Source: Glossina fuscipes (taxonomy: Eukaryota; Arthropoda; Insecta; Diptera; Glossinidae). From it: a stretch of 64,000 nt of DNA. The translations under genes were made by a program, and so were the position numbers. Positions within the stretch are counted from its first letter, which is position 1, and each line of letters begins with the position of its first letter. The stretch is from positions 9,152,307 through 9,216,306 of the forward strand of contig NW_023998415.1 in assembly GCF_014805625.2 (NCBI RefSeq), in the 5' to 3' direction. Below the pieces are notes generated by a model. That model did not search any database. It was not told the origin of the DNA and saw only the letters and a program-made list of their open reading frames with translations. Of this stretch, positions 58,572-64,000 are shown piece after piece.

Positions 58572-59334
58572 CCTTTCTCTCTTCTCTCTCACCTTTTCTC
58601 TCTCTATCTGTCTCTCTCTGCCTCCTCTCTCTCTCTCTCCACTATCTGTAGCTCCCATTTCTATATCACTCATTTATCTTATAATTCGTTGCGCTAATTT
58701 CCCTACCTCTCCATCTATCTATTTTCCTGTTCTGCGACCCTCTTACCGCAATGATTTTAATTCGTAATGCTTGCTTAAGTAATGTTATTTATTAATTTTT
58801 GGTAAATGTCATCTCATACTCTAACACCCTCCATTATTCCAATCATCTAAACACCCTCCCGTTCGGCCTCGCTTTCCGCTAGTGGAGAATCACATTTTTA
58901 TTCATTCACTTATTTATTTTCTATTTTCTTCTTACTTCTCTATCCCCCAATCTTCCCTCTTCCTTATTAACCAACCAACCCTTTTCGCACTCATCCCCCT
59001 ACCATCCATCTCTATCTTTATATGTATTCTTGACACTCGTTGTAATTTGCATTAGCACGTACCATTCACAATACTGAACGAAAATCCAAATGACATTTTT
59101 ATGCCATAACTAAGGAAAAGACTTTGGCGGTTTGTTAATTGTGTGTGCGCTAGATCCCTAGATCGAATTTACCTGGTTTTTAAGCCTAACCTAGCAAAGC
59201 TAATAGGAAACTTTATATAAAGAATAAGAAAAGACAATGGGCCAACATTGCTGTGTATTTTTAACACTAATGAAGATTAACTATGCGGCTATTGGCACAT
59301 AAATACGCCAAGTTTAAGATAAAACTTGTATAGG
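56126..59334. other. Non-coding DNA with T-runs and a CT/CA microsatellite
   Basis: No gene is supported. T-rich tracts are at 57057-57072, 57217-57232 and 57839-57864; the 58.5-kb microsatellite is given separately. Confidence 0.45.
58514..58640. repeat. CT microsatellite with an internal CA tract
   Basis: A long interrupted CT run with CACACACACA at 58559-58571. The Leu/Ser-repeat frame over it is an artefact. Confidence 0.92.
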
Positions 59335-59575
59335 GACTAGCCCAGAAAGTGGTCTAAACCAAAACCATTTTCAATAGGTTTCGTTCTTAGGATAAAATAG
59401 GTCAGTGTAAAAAAATTTATCAAAATTTATCGCTACGTGTAGCTATAACACAAATTTCCATGGACTGACACAGACGGACAGACAGACTTAGATCAATCAA
59501 AGCTCTTGCTTTCATCGCTAAAGCCAATGCCGCAAAAGCAACGTAGACCCATATAGGTACCTTAGAAACATCACG
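59335..59575 (-). mobile_element. DINE-like repeat (family 2), reverse copy
   Basis: In plus order: AGTGGTCTAAACC, CCATTTTCAATAGGTTTCGTTC, AAATAGGTCAGTG, ATTTATCAAAATTTATCGC and GACACAGACGGACAGACAGAC with TTAGATCAATCAAAG. It is truncated after the GTCC core. Confidence 0.55.
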
Positions 59576-59582
59576 TACCACA

Positions 59583-60000
59583 ATTAATAAGCGATTTGCT
59601 ACAAGCGTACCGCATATCTTTAGAAGAAGACTTTTACGGGACGAAGCTCTTTGCTTAAGTGATCAGAAAGCAGCCTTCTCTGCCACAATTGCATATCGAT
59701 GTGCTTTTAGCATTTGCCAGAACTCATGTATCGCGCATAGTGCATTTTTAGTGATACGTATTACAAGGCGAGGGAAAACAGAAAAAGTATTGGAAATGAA
59801 AGGGAAATTTCCACACCATCGAAAAGATCAAGATAAAATCTATGAATAAAAGTACTGAGACAAGAATGAGTGCTTGAAATATATCTTCACGGCATGGGGT
59901 AGAGCTAGAAGTTTCATATCAAAAGATACAATGAAGAAGATTATCTGCGCCTTCATGCCAATAATTGGATTGCATGATAATGATCCAAAGCATTGAGAAA
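59583..60000 (+). pseudogene. Second Tc1-like transposase relic
   Basis: The Tc1 hallmark HDNDPKH is intact at about 59973-59993. The frame before it reads GRARSFISKDTMKKIICAFM, matching the 'GELxFIxGTMNKxxYLxIL' part. Further upstream LLAFARTHV (near 59700) matches the 'RLxFAKxHV' block and TTTTACGG/AAGC words match the 'KKPLLS' region, with many stops. No terminal inverted repeats were found. It is distinct from the 31166 element, which has a degenerate version of this motif. It lies between two reverse DINE-like copies. Confidence 0.7.
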
Positions 60001-60104
60001 ATATTAGAAATAATTCACTTCGTGTCGACCTTAACTACATGAAAAATTCACGAAATCACATTGAAGTAAAGATAATGTTTAACAAATAAAAACATTACCG
60101 TGGG

Positions 60105-60480
60105 TCATGCCCTCTCATTAAATACCCTACACCACCTTATTGTTATTCATTCAACGACTTTTTTAAGCCAAGGTATTATATGGGAAATGGTCGAGAAATG
60201 CTCCTGATCTGAATCAGTTTCAATAGCGTTTCTCTTTGGACCAAAGCACGTCATTGCTTCAAATTTCACTAAAATATATATCAAAAATTGCGACGTTTAA
60301 GTTGAACACAAGTAAACAAGATGAATAAGCAGACAGACGGACAGGTCGATTCAGAAATTAATACAATAAATTAATACAAGGTGATTCTCTCCCAAATCCT
60401 TCGGGGTGTTGCATACATCCTCACAAACTACCCTACCCTAATATACTCTTGTACCATAAGCGCTGTAGCGTATAAAAGTA
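60105..60480 (-). mobile_element. DINE-like repeat (family 2), near-complete reverse copy
   Basis: In plus order it starts CATTAAATACCCTACACCACC (the 3' end of the family). It continues through ATGGGAAATGGTCGAG, TCAATAGCGTTTCTCTTTGG, CACTAAAATATATATC, AAAATTGCGACG, AGACAGACGGACAGG, ATCCTTCGGGGTG, TTGCATACATCCTCAC and ends CTTGTACCATAAGCGCTGTAGCGTATAAAAGT (5' end). Both ends are present, which helps to define the family's limits. Confidence 0.68.
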
Positions 60481-61810
60481 ATAAGAAATTTTTGGAAAGG
60501 GATAAAGTGTCTTAGATGTTCCGTACGAAAGAAGATCGGATGTCAGAAATTAGTCGAAAGCAATCGCACGAAATATTCTCATTATTGTTATTACTATTAT
60601 TCATTATCATATTATTCATTATTAATATTTTATTTATGTTTTTTCTCAGGTAACGGATTTCTTTTCTATTTTCGTATCTCAAGAATTTTTGATACCTTTG
60701 TGAAGAATTTGTCCAAGTGATAATTTTTGTTTTCGTGTGTGACGTCTTAATGTTCTTCAACGACCATATATTTAGCAATTCGTCGACAATCATCTAAAAC
60801 TTTCTCTTTTGTAGCGACGCAGCTCTTACTGTTTAGATATGTAGGTCCCAGTTAAGTGTATTAAGTCGGATGCATTACGAATTGATTTTAAGACGCATAC
60901 AAAGTCTAAATACCGTATATACATTCGTCTATCGGTCAGATAATTGAATTGAATTTCAAGGAAAATAAGTAAATAAATAAATTTACCTAACTAATGAATG
61001 CATAATAAATTAATTAATATATTTGACTATCATTGACCTTTTGTACATCATGTAGCCCTTAATCCATTTACTCGTTTCCTGGAACACCCTTTAAAAGCAA
61101 ACCAATTTTTATAGTTTAAATTATGCTGTAAAGCAAGATATTTCTTTTGTTATTGTAAAATTTAACAACATGCGTACGTGTGAAGTTTCAGACAATATAG
61201 TTATATGCATAAATTAGATTCAATCTGAATGTATGCGTGATATATAGCAAAATGTATCGTTGCGTTTGGTCGTCGTTCCCTTCTAATGTTAAACTTTAAT
61301 GTCTCCTTAACTGACTTTGCGTGTACAGATATGTGTGGGTTGTGTCTGGTTTAACAAATTAAGTGTAATTGTCGAGCTTTAAAGTGTGTTTGTCATTGTT
61401 ATGCTGCTTGCTATTGCTACTTCTGTCGTTCTATACGTTCTTCGTCTTTCTTATATGGAGATCATCTCTACTATTGCTATTATTATTATTATTATTATTA
61501 CTGTTGGTTTTAGCTAAATGGGCGTAAGATTAGTTAGACTGTTGTTATGGTTAAAACCCACACAAAAATTTTCTTTTATTAATATATATATACAGCTTTA
61601 TTATTATAAGGAAAAAATTCTCAGAAAATTATTTTTCACTTTAAATTGGAGTTTTTTGTCTTTTCTTTGTTTTTTTTTTTTTTTCAATTTATATAAACAC
61701 GCCCTCATTTTGATTACTTGGTTTTTTTTTTTTGTTTTATTTTGTATATATTGTGAGCGATTTTAATAACAATTTTTTCTTATGTTTTCTTTTTCTTTTT
61801 TTTTTTTTTG
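60481..61810. other. Intron 5' of the coding exon
   Basis: No other gene is seen. An ATT tract is at 61472-61502 and T-rich tracts at 61669-61684 and 61790-61809. TTTTCTCAG|GTAACG at 60649/60650 looks like a weak ratchet-type site. Confidence 0.5.
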
Positions 61811-61830
61811 CTTTATTCATTTAATTTCAG
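61795..61830 (+). promoter_or_regulatory. 3' splice site of the coding exon
   Basis: A dense T tract (TTTTCTTTTTTTTTTTTTT) is followed by GCTTTATTCATTTAATTTCAG ending at 61830. An in-frame TAA at 61822-61824 closes the frame upstream, so the exon cannot extend leftward by read-through. This fixes the exon start at 61831. Confidence 0.8.
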
Positions 61831-62319
61831 GTGTTATACCATGAAATTGTATCACACGCTCGAGTGGTAAGCGCCTGCATAAGAGCCGCCTCTGAGAAAG
61901 AGAAACAACAACAGCAATTGCAACAACAGCAACAACAGCAACACTTATTAACTATCAACGATTCCAGTTTAATAGCGGAACAAACTAATTCTTCACTTTC
62001 TTCCACGGATGATACAACGACAACGATAACAACGACAACGACAGCGACAACAACATCAACACCAACAACAGGTACAACAAACTCTGATAGCTCAGGTATT
62101 GTTGTCGATGCAACGTTAGATGCAGAAAAAAGCCTAACTTTTGCTGAAACCGCATCGCCATCTACTAATAGCAGCAGTGAAGCAATTGTCGTTCATCATA
62201 ATAAAAAAATTGAAAATCAATTAGAACGTTTGCAGAATCGTTATCATTTATTGTATTTAAAAGCATTCGAAGTTCAATTATGGTTGGATGGTTTATTGCG
62301 AAAGAAAAGCATATCAGCG
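61831..62319 (+). CDS. Internal coding exon of a large gene: polyQ / Thr-rich linker and spectrin-repeat-like helix
   Basis: An exon of 489 nt, 163 codons, phase 0 at both ends, between a strong acceptor and CG|GTAAGT. It begins VLYHEIVSHARVVSACIRAA (helical), then EKEKQQQQLQQQQQQQH (residues 22-38, CAA/CAG mix). A Ser/Thr-rich linker follows, with a Thr-dominated stretch at about residues 60-85. It ends with a helix IENQLERLQNRYHLLYLKAFEVQLWLDGLLRKKS (from about residue 127). That last part looks like the first helix of a spectrin-type repeat. My best guess is a cytoskeletal or nuclear-envelope linker such as a Klarsicht-like KASH protein, whose fly genes have giant introns, but I do not recognise it with certainty and give no symbol. 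There is no start Met; the first codon is GTG (Val). The linker is probably disordered and fast evolving. Confidence 0.8.
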
Positions 62320-62325
62320 GTAAGT
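62320..62325 (+). promoter_or_regulatory. 5' splice site of the coding exon
   Basis: AGCG|GTAAGTGC is a near-consensus donor directly after the helical coding segment. The frame runs on only 12 codons of non-conserved sequence to a TGA, which supports splicing here. Confidence 0.8.
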
Positions 62326-64000
62326 GCTTCCTGTAATTTTAAGAAACTTTCCATAGATACGTGAAGTAAAAGTGATTTTTTTTTTTTTATTTTATTTTAT
62401 TTTATTTATGTTTTTTTTTTATCTAAAACTTCTGCAAGTGCTCAGAGGCGCAACGACATTGGTTGCGAGATCTTCTTAAAAAAGAGAAAGCCAAACGATG
62501 CAAAATTCCGATCTTTTGTATCCGTAAAGACACACTAACGATATAAACATGTAATTGAATGTCCAGCTGAAGAATCTACCAAAGCAACAAAAAAAATGCT
62601 CAACTATTTACTTGAAGAACTAGCTCACGTGGGATTCAAGGAATTAATTTTGAACAATTTTGCCACATGTGAAATGTTGTGTGATCTTTTTCGGAAGCTA
62701 CCTTTTACAATTTGTGTGACATAGAACTGAAAATGCTACATGCACCAACGTAGTAGCGTATTAGCTTTTCCCATTCTTACTTCCTTAATTAATTGCTTCA
62801 CGATTGTTCTGTACATATTGACTTGATTATCATAAATTACATCATACAGCATAAATCTCCAACTGGCTCGAGAAGTCTTTTTCATCTCTCTCTCTCTCTT
62901 GCAACATATATTTATTTCACTTCAGACTTAAGCAGAAAAAAGGCTGAGACGAAGTTCGAAATTGTTCTAGACATTAATAGACGGATATAATAGATATATA
63001 TCTCTTAGGTATAGTATTTTGGTCCATTCTTAATATTTGGGAAATTTAGCAGACGACCACAGACGAACAGAGCCGTTGGCTTTTTGATGCCTCTTGTAAA
63101 TGATGTTATGTGTGTAAATCGTGAAAGTAACTCTGTCTGGTGTTTTATTGCATCGCACCACAATTCCTACCCTTATTCGTGTATTACCGTGTCTATTCTT
63201 ATCCCAATTCGTATACCTATTTCTATCTCTAATCCTATTCCTGTTCCTGTTGCTATCTGTCTTTATATATCTGTTTTTACTTTTTTGTTAGTTTCCTTCT
63301 ACCTTCATATACTTTTTTGTCTCCCTCCCTCTATCTCTCTCTCTCACTGACTCTCCGCCTGTCTTTCTGCCCATCTCTTTCCCCTTTCTTTCTCGCTTCG
63401 TTTCGCTTGGTACACCTTTCACTTTTACCTTTTTTCTTGGCATAGTTCTAAACGATTTGTTCAAGTCTCAGATACCATACAAATTTTCCTTTCATTTAAC
63501 GGCAAAGCAATTATTGCATCATTAGCCTTTAAAAAACCTAATTGCTTAAAGAAAATGAATTTAAATGTCAATAAAAAAACATTCTTCACTTTTACCTGAA
63601 CGCTATGACAGCACACAACGAAGACTGTAGTGCTATTGCGCTTGATGGGTTAGTGATTGATATACTTTAGAAATCGTTGGTAACTTAAATTGCATTACTT
63701 TTTATATGAAAAGCTTTATGCTTTTTTCGTACTCTGCTCCACTCCTGGTATTGTTAAAACTTGCCGCCAAAAGATGGTGATCCATAAACCTTTTTCTTTT
63801 TGCTACAATCAAAAGAACATCTTTGAGGTCGCGTAAGGCATATGTTTTTCTTTTAAAAAAGTAAATACGTACCTCTGTCCGTCTATTTGTCTAGTTCGCA
63901 AGCTTCTAATTAATCACATAAAGCATTGAAATTGAGTCCAGGAATTCGTCAGGCTAGCTTGAATGGTGGTGCAAATACGTATACATGATCTGTCAGATAT
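62326..64000 (+). other. Next intron of the large gene (start only)
   Basis: No following exon was found before the window ends. The stretch contains T-rich DNA, a CT-rich region (63328-63345) and GTCCGTCTATTTGTC at about 63878, perhaps the start of another DINE-like copy. The short frames have no recognisable motif. Confidence 0.5.

Noticed and set aside
58432..58767. 111-residue frame at the CT/CA tract.
   Set aside because: Leu-Ser repeat translation of a microsatellite.
1..64000. Endosymbiont (Wolbachia-like) or mitochondrial DNA inserts, which occur in some flies.
   Set aside because: No bacterial or mitochondrial gene sequence was recognised anywhere.

Overview
The window is animal nuclear DNA that is very AT-rich, gene-poor and full of simple repeats. 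It looks like a higher fly (Diptera, Brachycera; a calyptrate such as a tsetse, house-fly or blow-fly relative fits best). The reasons are the TATA plus TCAGT core promoter, a secreted DUF1397-type haemolymph protein, a Gln/Thr-rich coding exon, many degenerate DINE/INE-1-like repeats carrying GTCCGTCTGTCC cores, and fossil Tc1, mariner and non-LTR elements. The species assignment is inference; no marker gene settles it.

Only two stretches look truly coding. (1) 21202-21918 (+) is a compact single-exon gene for a 238-residue secreted protein with a clear signal peptide and 12 mature cysteines, resembling the insect 27 kDa haemolymph glycoprotein / DUF1397 family. It has a textbook TATA box, initiator and poly(A) signals. 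(2) 61831-62319 (+) is one internal coding exon (163 codons, phase 0 at both ends) between good splice sites. It encodes a polyQ and Thr/Ser-rich linker followed by a helical, spectrin-repeat-like segment. The other exons of this large gene lie outside the window.

Most of the window (about 1-61830) is best read as one very long intron, or the gene-side flank, of that second gene, with the haemolymph-protein gene nested in it on the same strand. The strongest support is at 23733-23762. There a long pyrimidine tract and TTGCAG join directly to GTAAGT, which is the signature of a zero-length exon (recursive-splicing ratchet point) as known from long Drosophila introns.

Region by region: 1-8 kb is intronic DNA with one copy of an unclassified 'CGTGTAAAAA' repeat, a tRNA-derived SINE and long TA/CT/ATT microsatellites. 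8-15.6 kb is mainly homopolymer-rich intron. 15.6-17.1 kb holds a DINE-like element followed by a non-LTR RNase H relic. 17.9-18.5 kb is the second 'CGTGTAAAAA' copy. 21.0-22.0 kb is the nested gene. 23.7 kb is the ratchet point. 25-29.3 kb has DINE-like copies and, unexpectedly, a 142-bp piece of 18S rRNA directly after a DINE-like 5' end. 31.2-32.0 kb is a Tc1 fossil with intact TIRs and a TA duplication. 33.3-34.1 kb is a second DINE-like copy. 36 kb has a short tandem array. 39.9-40.6 kb has a mariner relic. 43.8-44.5 kb has a DINE-like copy plus a Jockey-like RT scrap. 48-56 kb has more of the same, a second SINE copy and a mariner C-terminal scrap. 59.3-60.5 kb has a second Tc1 relic between two inverted DINE-like copies. 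61.8-64 kb is the coding exon and its next intron.

No intact transposon, CRISPR array, tRNA gene, viral gene or toxin gene was seen.
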